DNA of 64,000 nucleotides from Fimbriimonadales bacterium (GTDB lineage Bacteria; Armatimonadota; Fimbriimonadia; Fimbriimonadales; GBS-DC), in the NCBI GenBank assembly GCA_026003075.1, contig BPGO01000001.1:372001-436000 (forward strand), in the 5' to 3' direction. The position numbers and the translations under genes are program-made. The notes beneath the pieces were generated by a model. The model was not told where the DNA came from, searched no databases, and was given only the letters and a program-made list of their open reading frames with translations. Each line of letters opens with the position of its first letter. The stretch's first letter is position 1. Shown here in pieces: positions 34,725-43,559 of the stretch.

Positions 34725-35483
34725 ATGGAGTCCATCGTCACGGTGATGCTGGTGTGGCTGCTGGCGGCGGCGTGGATTTTTTTCTTAGTGAGCTGGGCGG
34801 TCACAGGCGATATTTCCACGGGGGAGGCAATCATCGGCTCGGTGGTCGCGCTCCTTCTGGCGTTCGTCAGCGCACAGCGTCTTTTCCCCCACGCGGCGCC
34901 GTTCTCATTGGTAGCGTTGGGCGGCGGAGCGATTGTATTGCCCCTGCTACGCGCCTATCTCAATCGGGCGGCGCACGCACAGTTAGATGCCGAACTGATT
35001 GAGCGCGCCTGCCTCGCCTATGAGTTTGACCCCAAAAACTACGGCTCGCTCGTTCAGCTGGCTGAGGTGTGCTACAAAAATGGCTTGCTGGAGCAGGCAG
35101 TTTATCATTTGGAGAAGGCGATTCAGACTGCCCCCGTGATGGCGGCGAACGAGAAGCGTCGCTTAAGTTTGTGGAAAGGCGAGCTGAAAAACGCCCACCC
35201 GTTGGGCTATACGCCTTGCATGAACTGCGGTGCGCGGCAGTCCGTGGGCGCGGTGCGCTGTGCGCGTTGCGGGAAACTTCTCTTACCGCTGCTGGTACAG
35301 GGACGCTGGATCCCCCGTCAGCTGTTCCAAAAAGCGATTAGCGTGTGGGCCATCGCCGTGGGGGCGATGACGCTGAGCCTGTTCTGGCGTGAGCAACTCG
35401 TGGGACTAAGCGCACTCTGGGCAATCCTGGCGACGCTTTTGGGGTCGCTGGGACTGATTGTCTGGATAATCCGAAAATCATGA
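34725..35483 (+). CDS. Membrane protein with TPR-like helices and a zinc ribbon
   Basis: 252-aa protein of unknown function. Three N-terminal transmembrane helices (residues 5-25, 30-50, 58-76) are followed by a TPR-like pair of helices (YGSLVQLAEVCYKNGLLEQA). Then comes a four-cysteine ribbon, CMNCGARQSVGAVRCARCGK, and two more helices at the C-terminus (from about 205). Its stop overlaps the start of the LptF/G permease by 4 nt, so an envelope role is likely. TAGAAT lies 9 nt before the ATG. Confidence 0.75.
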   Translation: MESIVTVMLVWLLAAAWIFFLVSWAVTGDISTGEAIIGSVVALLLAFVSAQRLFPHAAPFSLVALGGGAIVLPLLRAYLNRAAHAQLDAELIERACLAYEFDPKNYGSLVQLAEVCYKNGLLEQAVYHLEKAIQTAPVMAANEKRRLSLWKGELKNAHPLGYTPCMNCGARQSVGAVRCARCGKLLLPLLVQGRWIPRQLFQKAISVWAIAVGAMTLSLFWREQLVGLSALWAILATLLGSLGLIVWIIRKS

Positions 35484-36574
35484 GTCTGCGCACGCTGCCG
35501 CCCTTCACACGGCTGGACCGGTATATCGCCCGTGAGATGCTTACCCCGTTGGGCATCGGCGTCTTTGCGATTCTGCTGATGCTCATCGGCAACCTGCTGT
35601 TCAACTATGCACCGTGGTTTTTCAACTACGGCGTTCCGGTAGCGGCGGTGTTGCAAATGGTGCTGTACTACACGCCCTACCTGCTGGTGCTGAGCCTCCC
35701 TGTGGGCGCGGCGGTGGGCACTGCGCTGACCGTGAACCGCCTCACACGCGATAGCGAGATTACCGTGTTGCGCATGGCGGGCGTGAGCCTGCGCCGAATC
35801 TTCGCGCCGATGGTGCTGATGGGTGCGTTGCTGTCGGGGGCAAACTTCGCGCTCAACGAGTATTTGGTGCCGCCCTCGATGCAGCAGTTCAACAAACTGC
35901 GCAACCGCATCTTCTTGCTCGCACCCGTACCGAACCTAACCAGCAACGCGGTCATCAAAGCGCAGAACTACATGGTGGGAATCGGCGTTGCCCAGCAGCG
36001 GGGCGATACGGTTCTCTTGGAAGATGTACTGATGTTCGAACGGCGCGAGCAAGGCGGCTGGCTGGTGGTGAAAGCGCCGCGCGGCGAGTACCGCAATGGC
36101 GTGTGGACGCTGTACGAGCCGAGCGTGCATTACTACCAGCCCGATGGCAAGGTCGCCGATGTGCAGAACGCCACGCGCCTTGTCATCAACCTGCAGGTGG
36201 CGTTGCAGGACTTCTTCGCCGCCCCCACTCCCGAAGAGCAGACCATGGCGCAACTGGGCGCGCAGATACGGCGCAACCGTGAAATCGGGCTGGACACGCG
36301 CCAACTGGAAGTGAGTTACCACCTCAAGACTGCCGTGCCTGTGGCGTGTCTGGTGCTGGCGCTGTGCGCCCCCGTGCTGAGCTTCCTGCTGGCGCGTGCA
36401 GGGAGCTTCGTCGGTGTGTTGCTGTCTATCGTATTGGTGTTCGTGTTCTGGAACACACTGCTGCTCTTCCAAATCTTGGGCAACTACGGGTTCCTGCCGC
36501 CGATGCTGGCAGCCTGGGCGCCCAACCTGCTGTTTGGCGTGGGGGGACTGGCGTTGCTGCGGAGACTGGAGTAA
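35480..36574 (+). CDS. LptF/LptG-family permease (YjgP/YjgQ)
   Basis: 364-aa inner-membrane permease of the lipopolysaccharide exporter that lifts LPS toward the outer membrane with LptB and LptC. Family marks: LDRYIAREMLTPLGIGVFAI at the start, SLPVGAAVGTALTVNRLTRD and SEITVLRMAGVSLRRIF, a periplasmic beta-jellyroll in the middle (VHYYQPDGKVADVQ), and three C-terminal helices. Only one F/G gene is present here; a partner may be elsewhere. It supports a diderm envelope. Confidence 0.9.
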   Translation: MSLRTLPPFTRLDRYIAREMLTPLGIGVFAILLMLIGNLLFNYAPWFFNYGVPVAAVLQMVLYYTPYLLVLSLPVGAAVGTALTVNRLTRDSEITVLRMAGVSLRRIFAPMVLMGALLSGANFALNEYLVPPSMQQFNKLRNRIFLLAPVPNLTSNAVIKAQNYMVGIGVAQQRGDTVLLEDVLMFERREQGGWLVVKAPRGEYRNGVWTLYEPSVHYYQPDGKVADVQNATRLVINLQVALQDFFAAPTPEEQTMAQLGAQIRRNREIGLDTRQLEVSYHLKTAVPVACLVLALCAPVLSFLLARAGSFVGVLLSIVLVFVFWNTLLLFQILGNYGFLPPMLAAWAPNLLFGVGGLALLRRLE

Positions 36575-36579
36575 GAAGG

Positions 36580-36585
36580 TATAAT
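36580..36585 (+). promoter_or_regulatory. Predicted -10 of prfB (leaderless)
   Basis: GGTATAAT with exactly 7 nt to the prfB ATG at 36593 and no ribosome site, so the mRNA should start at the AUG. Confidence 0.65.
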
Positions 36586-36592
36586 CTTATCG

Positions 36593-37724
36593 ATGATCGA
36601 CTTCCGCACCCTGAACGAAACCATACAGGAGGCTCGCCGACGCTTGGACGCGATCGGGGAGCATCTTTGACCTCGCTCGCTTGAAGTCGGAGCTGGAACG
36701 CCTGCAGCGCGAGAGCGAATCGCCAGAGTTCTGGGCGAACCCCACCGAAGCCCAAGCGACGATGCAACACATCGCCCGCCTGCGCAACAAAATTGAACCC
36801 ATCGAGCGACTGCAAAAGCAAGCCGAGGAACTGAGCGAGTGGCTCAGCCTGCTGCAAATGGAGTATGACGATTCGACCGCAGCAGAGGTGAGCGCACATA
36901 TCGCCGCGCTGCAGCGCGAGGTGGAGCAACTGGAATTGCTGACGCTGCTCAGCGGCGAGTACGACGCCAACAACGCCATCTTAGAAATCAACTCAGGCGC
37001 AGGTGGCACCGAAGCGTGCGACTGGGCGGCGATGCTGTTGCGCATGTACCTGCGCTGGGCGCAACGCAAAGGCTTCCGCACGGAAATCGTCGACGAATCC
37101 CCAGGCACCGTGACAGGCTACTCCAGTGTGGGGGTCCTTATCGAAGGCGAAAACGCCTACGGCTTACTCAAATCGGAACACGGCGTCCATCGCCTGGTGC
37201 GAATCTCCCCGTTCGACGCCAATAAACGACGCCATACCTCGTTCGTGCTGGTGGAAGTGATGCCCCAAGTGGAGCAGACCGAGTACCAGCTCAAACCTGA
37301 AGAGGTAAAGATCGAAACCTTCCGCGCAGGCGGACACGGAGGGCAACATGTAAATAAGACCGAGTCCGCCATCCGTGCAACACACATCCCCACGGGAATT
37401 ACCGCCTCGTGCCAAAACGAACGATCACAGCACCAGAACAAAGAGGTCGCGCTCAAAGTGCTGGCGGCGCGCGTGGCGGATTACTATCGCCGTCAGGAGG
37501 AGCAAAAAATGCGCCAACTCAAAGGCGAGGTCGCCCCTGCAGAATGGGGACACCAAATCCGAAGTTATGTTTTACAGCCCTACACGCTGGTCAAAGATCA
37601 TCGCACCGATTATGAGACGGGCAATGTGCAGGCGGTGCTGGATGGTGAAATAGATGGCTTTATCGAAGCGTATTTAAGGTGGAACGCTTCACAGCGTTCA
37701 CCCGTCGAAACAAAACGGGAGTAA
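36593..37724 (+). CDS. prfB: Peptide chain release factor 2 with programmed +1 frameshift
   Basis: RF2, which ends translation at UGA and UAA. Codons 1-25 (MIDFRTLNETIQEARRRLDA...GEHL) run to an in-frame TGA at 36668. The site CTT TGA C with GGGGAG upstream is the classic RF2 autoregulatory shift; reading continues in +1 as DLARLKSELERLQRE. The shifted product is 376 aa. The GGQ loop is seen in AGGHGGQHVNKTESAIRATH, and the stop-codon-recognising region has the SPF-type motif (RISPFDANKRRHTSF). The shift occurs at codon 25, as in E. coli. Confidence 0.97.
36655..36671 (+). promoter_or_regulatory. prfB programmed frameshift site
   Basis: Internal Shine-Dalgarno-like GGGGAG followed by CAT CTT TGA C. 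The ribosome slips forward one base from CTT, skipping T36668. Abundance of RF2 itself sets the efficiency. Confidence 0.95.
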
Positions 37725-37790
37725 CCCCGCGATAGCACGGGAACAGTGTGGCTTGGATCGTCGTATCCAGCTACGGGAAGAAGAAAAATC

Positions 37791-38423
37791 ATGACACGGT
37801 TCCAATTGATTTTGGGATGGGTTGGACTGGCTCTGGCGATAGGCTGGGGTCAGGTGGGTCTGTCGCAGGGGGAGACGCTTGGCAGCGTGGGCGAGCGGTC
37901 GAATCCCGTTGCGCAGACGATTGTGGAAGCGATACGCTCGGCAACCGGCGCCGAGATGGCGTTGCTGGGCGCGGCGTTCTTCAACGAGTCGGCGTCGGTT
38001 CCCGCTATGGGCTTCACTGCCGACGAACTCATCAAAGCGCTGGCGCACCCCGACGATGAGGTGGTCGTCCTGAGCCTGCGCGGAGAACAGATTCTACAAG
38101 CCCTCGAGCGCTCGCTGGAGATGTATCCGCAGAAAAATAACGCCTTTCTCCAGTTGGCAGGCGCCGAAGTGCGCTTCAACCCGAAGGCGGAGCCAGGTAA
38201 GCGCGTGGTGAGCGTCACAATTGCAGGCGCAAAGCTGGAGCCAGACCGAACCTACAAGGTGGCGACGACCGCGCCGATGGCACGGGGCGCACTGGGCTAC
38301 TTCCGTATCTGGAGCCGCGACCAGATAAGCCAAACCACAGGACGCACCATCGCCGACGCCATCCGCGACTACCTGAAGTGGCAACGCTCGCTGCTCGCCC
38401 AGCCCGCATGGGTTGCCCAATAG
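37791..38423 (+). CDS. Exported 5'-nucleotidase C-terminal domain protein
   Basis: 210-aa protein with signal peptide (LILGWVGLALAIGWGQVGLS), followed only by a 5'-nucleotidase C-terminal domain: ETLGSVGERSNPVAQTIVEA, MALLGAAFFNESASVPAMGF, VLSLRGEQILQALERSLEMY and VSVTIAGAKLEPDRTYKVAT. In UshA-type enzymes this domain binds the nucleotide base and is fused to the phosphoesterase. Here it stands alone; the catalytic type of domain is a separate gene at 23822. ATG 37791 is chosen because it opens the signal peptide. Confidence 0.82.
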   Translation: MTRFQLILGWVGLALAIGWGQVGLSQGETLGSVGERSNPVAQTIVEAIRSATGAEMALLGAAFFNESASVPAMGFTADELIKALAHPDDEVVVLSLRGEQILQALERSLEMYPQKNNAFLQLAGAEVRFNPKAEPGKRVVSVTIAGAKLEPDRTYKVATTAPMARGALGYFRIWSRDQISQTTGRTIADAIRDYLKWQRSLLAQPAWVAQ

Positions 38424-38444
38424 CCACTCGGTGAGGGGTGTGCG

Positions 38445-38873
38445 CTACGGCGCGCCTTGGAGCACTACCTCTTCTTCGTAGCCCGAGCGATCTTCACGCA
38501 GTCGCCACGAACGCAGGTCGGTCGGCTCGCCCTGATTCACGGAGACGATAGGGTAAGAGTAAAATGGCAGCGCGTGTTCGCGGTCGTATTCGGACGGAAT
38601 AGGGGGATGGTCGGGATGGGAATGATAAAACCCCAGCAATAGCAACCCTGCATCGCGGGCGCGCCGCTCCGCCATCAACACCTGCTGCGGACTTACATAG
38701 AATCGGCGTTCGCGCTCATCGGTACGCTCGTTCGCAAGGCGTATCACCTGCTCCACCATGCGTACCTCCCCCTCTTCCCGTCCCAGGAGCGCACCACAGC
38801 ACTCGTGGGGATACTCCTCGCGGGCGTGGGCGCGAATCGATGCTTCCGCTTCGGGGGACAACCACAACTTCAC
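38445..38873 (-). CDS. JAMM/Mov34 metalloprotease (Mec-type)
   Basis: 142-aa zinc isopeptidase-fold protein. Glu in YPHECCGALLG and the JAMM signature GFYHSHPDHPPIPSEYD (HxHx10D) are intact. Bacterial relatives such as mycobacterial Mec cleave newly made cysteine from the C-terminus of a ThiS-like sulfur carrier. The start overlaps the cysM stop by 4 nt, and cysM plus JAMM is just that gene pair. The carrier protein (CysO/ThiS-like) is not adjacent. Prediction from family and context. Confidence 0.88.
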   Translation of the reverse strand: MKLWLSPEAEASIRAHAREEYPHECCGALLGREEGEVRMVEQVIRLANERTDERERRFYVSPQQVLMAERRARDAGLLLLGFYHSHPDHPPIPSEYDREHALPFYSYPIVSVNQGEPTDLRSWRLREDRSGYEEEVVLQGAP

Positions 38874-39853
38874 AGCGTCTCATCCTCCCAGAACCGCTCG
38901 GAGAGATATTTATCCGCGCTGTCGCATAGAATCGTCACAATCACGGCGTGGGGTTCCACCCCGTCTGCTTCCGCCTGTTGCAGAATCTGCTCTGCGACGC
39001 GCAACGCGCCGACAACCGCCGCTGCAGCGGACACCCCCACCAGCAAGCCCTCTTCCCGTGCGAGGCGCCGCGCCATCCGATAAGCATCTTCGGTGCTGAT
39101 TTCAAGATTAGCGTCGGCTAAAGTCGGGTCATAGATACCGGGCACGATAGCCGTCTCCAGATGCTTAAGTCCCTCCAGCCCGTGAAACGGCGAGTCGGGC
39201 TGCAACGAGATGAGCTGGATGTTCGGATTATACTCGCGCAGGCGTCGCCCCACTCCCACGAAAGTGCCCGTCGTGCCCAGCCCTGCCACGAAGTGCGTAA
39301 TGCGTCCTTCAGTCTGTTGCCAGATTTCGACGCCGGTGGTCTCGTAGTGCGCCTGCCAGTTCGCGGGATTATTGTATTGGTCGGCGTAATAGTATCGGTC
39401 GGGGTTCTCCGCGTAGAGTTGACGCGCCTTGCGGATAGCGCCGTCGGAACTCTCCAGCGGGTCGGTGAGAATGACCTCTGCCCCATAGGCTTGGAGGATA
39501 CGCTTCCGTTCAGGGCTAACATTGGCAGGCATGCAGAGCGTGACGCCGAACCCCAGCGCCGCCCCAATCATCGCGAACGCAATCCCCGTATTGCCCGAAG
39601 TCGCATCCAGCAACCGTTTCCCCGAATGCAACTCGCCGCGCTCGATCGCCGTGCGCACAATGTTCCACGCAGGACGGTCTTTCACCGAGCCGCCGGGGTT
39701 GAACCACTCCGCTTTCCCGTAGATTTCGATGCCTTCTGGCAAGTGGCGCGTGACCCGCCGCAACCGAATTAACGGCGTGTAGCCGATCAGATCCACAATC
39801 TCCGTCGCCTGTTGCAGCTCGTGCGGCAGGCGCATATAGCACGGATAACGCAT
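38870..39853 (-). CDS. cysM: Cysteine synthase (CysM/CysK family)
   Basis: 327-aa PLP enzyme. IVDLIGYTPLIRLRRVTRHL, the PLP lysine in GGSVKDRPAWNIV, and DATSGNTGIAFAMIGAALGF. The C-terminal phosphate loop is GLGTTGTFVGVGRRLREYNP. It replaces the leaving group of an activated serine by sulfide or a thiocarboxylate. The JAMM partner argues for the carrier-dependent CysM type acting on O-phosphoserine, but the sequence alone does not settle this. ATG 39853 is used; ATG 39835 is possible. The promoter region is unusual (see palindrome). Confidence 0.92.
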   Translation of the reverse strand: MRYPCYMRLPHELQQATEIVDLIGYTPLIRLRRVTRHLPEGIEIYGKAEWFNPGGSVKDRPAWNIVRTAIERGELHSGKRLLDATSGNTGIAFAMIGAALGFGVTLCMPANVSPERKRILQAYGAEVILTDPLESSDGAIRKARQLYAENPDRYYYADQYNNPANWQAHYETTGVEIWQQTEGRITHFVAGLGTTGTFVGVGRRLREYNPNIQLISLQPDSPFHGLEGLKHLETAIVPGIYDPTLADANLEISTEDAYRMARRLAREEGLLVGVSAAAAVVGALRVAEQILQQAEADGVEPHAVIVTILCDSADKYLSERFWEDETL

Positions 39854-39876
39854 AGTTCGTTAGGATACCTCCTGTC

Positions 39877-39897
39877 ATTTAGCGTGGCTAAATTATA
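39877..39897 (-). promoter_or_regulatory. cysM promoter with palindromic operator
   Basis: GGTATAAT on the minus strand (hexamer 39892-39897) overlaps a perfect palindrome ATTTAGC-GTG-GCTAAAT (39877-39893) that covers the expected transcription start. GGAGG follows but is 14-15 nt before the ATG. A second weak element TATCCT (39862-39867) lies 8 nt before the ATG. The layout suggests repression of cysM by a dimeric regulator. Confidence 0.55.
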
Positions 39898-40031
39898 CCC
39901 CGCGCCGTCAACGATTGCCCTCCACTGGCGAATGGGTTGGCAGGAAGCAGTAGGAATTCAGCGCCGTGTGTCGAACAGTTTATCTTTGTGATTCGGACGG
40001 AACGAGCCTGCTGGCGTAAGGAGCGCGCCCG

Positions 40032-43000
40032 ATGAGCCTTGCCCTCACGCGCCTACGGCTGCACGGTTTCAAGACCTTCGCACAGCGTGTGGAGATCGAA
40101 CTCGCTTCGAACCTCACGGCGATTGTCGGTCCCAACGGCTGCGGCAAGAGCAACCTCGTCGACGCGCTGATTTGGGCGCTGGGCGAGGTGAATGTACGCA
40201 CCCTGCGCGCGCAGACGCCGACCGAAGTGTTGTTCAGCGGCTCGGCAGCGCACAAACCGCTGGGGCTGGCGGAAGTCGCGCTCTGGTTCAACAACGAATC
40301 GCGCTGGCTGCCGTTGGATGTCGACGAAGTGCAAATCACCCGCCGACTGTACCGCTCGGGTGAATGGGAATGCTGGATTAACCGTACCCCTGCCCGCTTG
40401 CGCGACCTGTCGGATCTGTTCGCAGGCACGGGGCTGGGACGCGGCGGCTATGCGATTGTGAGCCAGGGCGACATCGACGCGCTTTTGAACGCCCCGCCCG
40501 AAGAGCGCCGCCGCTGGCTGGAAGAGGTGGCAGGGGTCGCGCTCTACCGCACACGGCGCAAGGATGCCCTGCGCGATCTGGAATCGGCGCGACTCCACCT
40601 AACGCGTGTGGACGATGTGCTGCGGGAACTGGAACGCCAGCGCGAACCACTCCGCCACGAAGCCGAGCGCGCCCTCGTCTACCGCGAACTGCGCCGCCAA
40701 CTTCAGCAACTGGAACGCGCGTACCTGCAGTACGAATACCTTGTCCTGCAACAGCGCACGCAACACGCCCAACAGGAACGCAACGCCCTGCGCGAAACCA
40801 TCCTGCAGACCGAACTCGCCATCGCCGAGCAGGAAGCCGACGCCGAAACCTACGGGCACGCGATTGCGCAGCTGGAAAGCAACATGGATACCCTGCGCAC
40901 CGTGCTGCAAAGCCAACTCACCGCCGAAGAGCGTGCCCTGGGTGAACTCAACCGCCTCGATGAACGCGAACACGCTCTCCACGAACTTGCCCGTACCCTG
41001 CACGAGGAAGCCGAAAGCCTGCAGGCACAGGAAGCGGAACGACAACAGCGCATCGCCGAGCTGCAAGCCGAACTCCACGCCTTAGAAGCCGAAGCGCAGT
41101 TGCTCGTCCCCACCATTCAGCAAGCCGAAGCAGCGACAAAAGAGTTGGAAACCCAACGCCGCGCCTTGGAGACCGCGTATCAGTCCACGCTACGCCAGCA
41201 CTCGGAACGCGAGAGCGCACTGCGCCAAGCCGAACAACTCCACCACGAGGCATCTCAAACCGAGACGCGCCTGACCGAGCTGCGTGCGGAGCTGGAGCAA
41301 TCCCACACCGAGCTACAAACGCTGCAAGCGCAGGAAGAGGAACTCCAAAGCGCCGTGGACGCGCGGGAATCGGAGCAAGCGCACAGCGAGCGCCAGCTCC
41401 AGCAGCTGAGTCGCGAGGCACAAGCGCACACGCGCACCACAGAGACCTTGCGTGCCCGCGTCCGCGCTTTAGAGTCCAGCCTACAGGCAGGCGAAGGCGC
41501 CAGTCCCGCTGTGCGCGCGCTGTTGCAAGCCGTGCGCAAAGGGGAACTTCAAGGCGAATTTGTGCCCGTGGGCGCGGCGCTGACAGTGCCTGAAACCTAT
41601 CAGGCAGCCATCCGCGCGGCGCTCGGCGGCGCGGTGAACGACATCCTTACCCCCACCGAAGCGGAGGCGCGCACCGCAGTAGAGTGGCTGAAACAGAACC
41701 GCGCAGGCAGACTCACCTTCCTCCCGCTGAACCTCATCACTGCCCCGCGTAGCACCGACAGGACGGTTCCAGCCACAGCAGGTATGCTCGGCGTCGCCGC
41801 CGAGTTAGTGCAGTACGACCCACGCTATGAGCCTGCGGTACGCCACCTGTTGGGGCGGGTACTCATCGTGGATACGCTCGAAAACGCCGTTGCGCTTGTG
41901 CGCGCACTGCGCCGCCAACAGCGTGCAGGCGAGTTCTCGCGGATTGCGACCCTCGACGGCGCGGTGGTGCAACTCAGCGGCGCGATTACTGGCGGTGCAT
42001 ATGCCAACGAACGGAGCAGCCTGCTGCAGCTCAAAGCCGAACTGGAACGCGCCCGCGTTGAGCTGCAAACCGCCGAAACCCACCTGCACGAAGCCGAAGC
42101 GACGCTGGAAGCGCATCGCACAGCACACTTCGAGCGCCAACGCCAACTCGATACCATGCGCCGTCAACTGCGTGAGCTCGCGCAGCAACGTATGCGCATG
42201 GAAAACGAATACAAGCAACGCGCTCGCGAAATCCAGCACTACGAGGCGCAACTTCAGCGCATCCACGAGCAGCTCGCGCAACTCGATGCCCTGCTCCAGC
42301 AACGCCCCGAAGCGGACCCGAATACGCTGGAAACCGAGCGTGAACGCTTGCAAACCGAGTATGAGACGCTCACACGCGCCCTCGCTCAGCAGCGCGCCCT
42401 GATGAACCAGCTCGAGTCGCGCAGGCGCGAGGTACAACGACAGATAGAGACCGAACAGCGCGCTCTGAGCCAACTGCATGAGCGTCGCCAGAGCCGCCAG
42501 ACACGACTCCAGAGCCTGCAACACGAGTTAAACCAAATCGAGAGCCAGCGCGCCGCTGCCCGCGCTGCGCTGGAGCGTCTCCGCGCTCAGATCGCACACG
42601 CACAGAGCGAACTGGACGCCCGCCGCGCCGAACGCGAACGCTTGCTGGAGCAGAGCTTCGCCGTGAACGACCGCATCCGCGCCCTGCGCGCCGAGCTGAG
42701 CCAACTTGCCGAACGCGAACGCGCCCTCGACCTACAGATTGCCCGCAGTGAGGTGAAACTTGCCGAGATTGAAGACCAGTGGCATCAAATCGCTTCCGAG
42801 GAACCCCTGCCTGAACTGGAAACGCCGCTGCCTGAAAAGCCACCTGTCGCCCGCGCCGAACTGGAACGGATACGGCGCGCCCTCGCCGAACTGGGCGAAG
42901 TGAACCCTGCAGCCGCCGAGGAATACGCCCGCCTCAACGAACGATACACCCACCTCGAACGCCAACGCGCCGACTTGGAACAGACTTGTGCCCAGCTGGA

Positions 43001-43559
43001 GCAGCAACTGCGCGAAATCGACGCCCACGCCCGCACGCAGTTCCTCAACACCTTCGAGTCCGTGCGTGAGGCGTTCAAGATGCGTTTCCAGCAACTGTTT
43101 GAAGGCGGTCAAGCGGAGCTCATCCTTACAGACGCGCGCGACCCGCTGTCGGCAGGCGTGATTGTCGAGGCGCAACCCCCAGGCAAACGCCGCCAGCGAT
43201 TGGAACTGCTCTCAGGCGGCGAGCGCGCCCTCACCGCTATCGCGCTGCTGTTCGCCTTCAGCACGGTCAAGCCCAGCCCGCTGATGGTGTTGGACGAGGT
43301 GGACGCCGCGCTGGATGGACGGAACGTGCAACGCTTTGCGGACTACCTCAAACAGATGGCAGAGAGCTCGCAGATTCTCATCGTGACGCACAACCCCATC
43401 ACCACGGCGGTCGCGCAGCAATGGCTGGGCGTGTCGATGACGGGGGGCATCTCGCGAATCGTGCCCTATACCCCACCTGAATCGCTGCTGGAAGCAGACG
43501 GCGTGGAGCGTCGCCGCGCGATTATCCAGCCCGCCAGCGAAACCGCGCCCCAACCGTAA
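40032..43559 (+). CDS. smc: Chromosome segregation protein SMC
   Basis: 1175-aa SMC ATPase that compacts and segregates the chromosome as a dimer with ScpA and ScpB. N-terminal head: LRLHGFKTFAQRVEIEL and the Walker A VGPNGCGKSNLVDALIWALG. Two long coiled coils (about residues 165-480 and 675-1010) flank the hinge (about 500-650, with AALGGAVNDILTP). The C-terminal head has the ABC signature LLSGGERALTAIALLFAFS and Walker B PLMVLDEVDAALDG. GGAG precedes ATG 40032. The 3' end overlaps the convergent PAP2 gene by 94 nt. scpA and scpB are not nearby. Confidence 0.97.
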   Translation: MSLALTRLRLHGFKTFAQRVEIELASNLTAIVGPNGCGKSNLVDALIWALGEVNVRTLRAQTPTEVLFSGSAAHKPLGLAEVALWFNNESRWLPLDVDEVQITRRLYRSGEWECWINRTPARLRDLSDLFAGTGLGRGGYAIVSQGDIDALLNAPPEERRRWLEEVAGVALYRTRRKDALRDLESARLHLTRVDDVLRELERQREPLRHEAERALVYRELRRQLQQLERAYLQYEYLVLQQRTQHAQQERNALRETILQTELAIAEQEADAETYGHAIAQLESNMDTLRTVLQSQLTAEERALGELNRLDEREHALHELARTLHEEAESLQAQEAERQQRIAELQAELHALEAEAQLLVPTIQQAEAATKELETQRRALETAYQSTLRQHSERESALRQAEQLHHEASQTETRLTELRAELEQSHTELQTLQAQEEELQSAVDARESEQAHSERQLQQLSREAQAHTRTTETLRARVRALESSLQAGEGASPAVRALLQAVRKGELQGEFVPVGAALTVPETYQAAIRAALGGAVNDILTPTEAEARTAVEWLKQNRAGRLTFLPLNLITAPRSTDRTVPATAGMLGVAAELVQYDPRYEPAVRHLLGRVLIVDTLENAVALVRALRRQQRAGEFSRIATLDGAVVQLSGAITGGAYANERSSLLQLKAELERARVELQTAETHLHEAEATLEAHRTAHFERQRQLDTMRRQLRELAQQRMRMENEYKQRAREIQHYEAQLQRIHEQLAQLDALLQQRPEADPNTLETERERLQTEYETLTRALAQQRALMNQLESRRREVQRQIETEQRALSQLHERRQSRQTRLQSLQHELNQIESQRAAARAALERLRAQIAHAQSELDARRAERERLLEQSFAVNDRIRALRAELSQLAERERALDLQIARSEVKLAEIEDQWHQIASEEPLPELETPLPEKPPVARAELERIRRALAELGEVNPAAAEEYARLNERYTHLERQRADLEQTCAQLEQQLREIDAHARTQFLNTFESVREAFKMRFQQLFEGGQAELILTDARDPLSAGVIVEAQPPGKRRQRLELLSGGERALTAIALLFAFSTVKPSPLMVLDEVDAALDGRNVQRFADYLKQMAESSQILIVTHNPITTAVAQQWLGVSMTGGISRIVPYTPPESLLEADGVERRRAIIQPASETAPQP

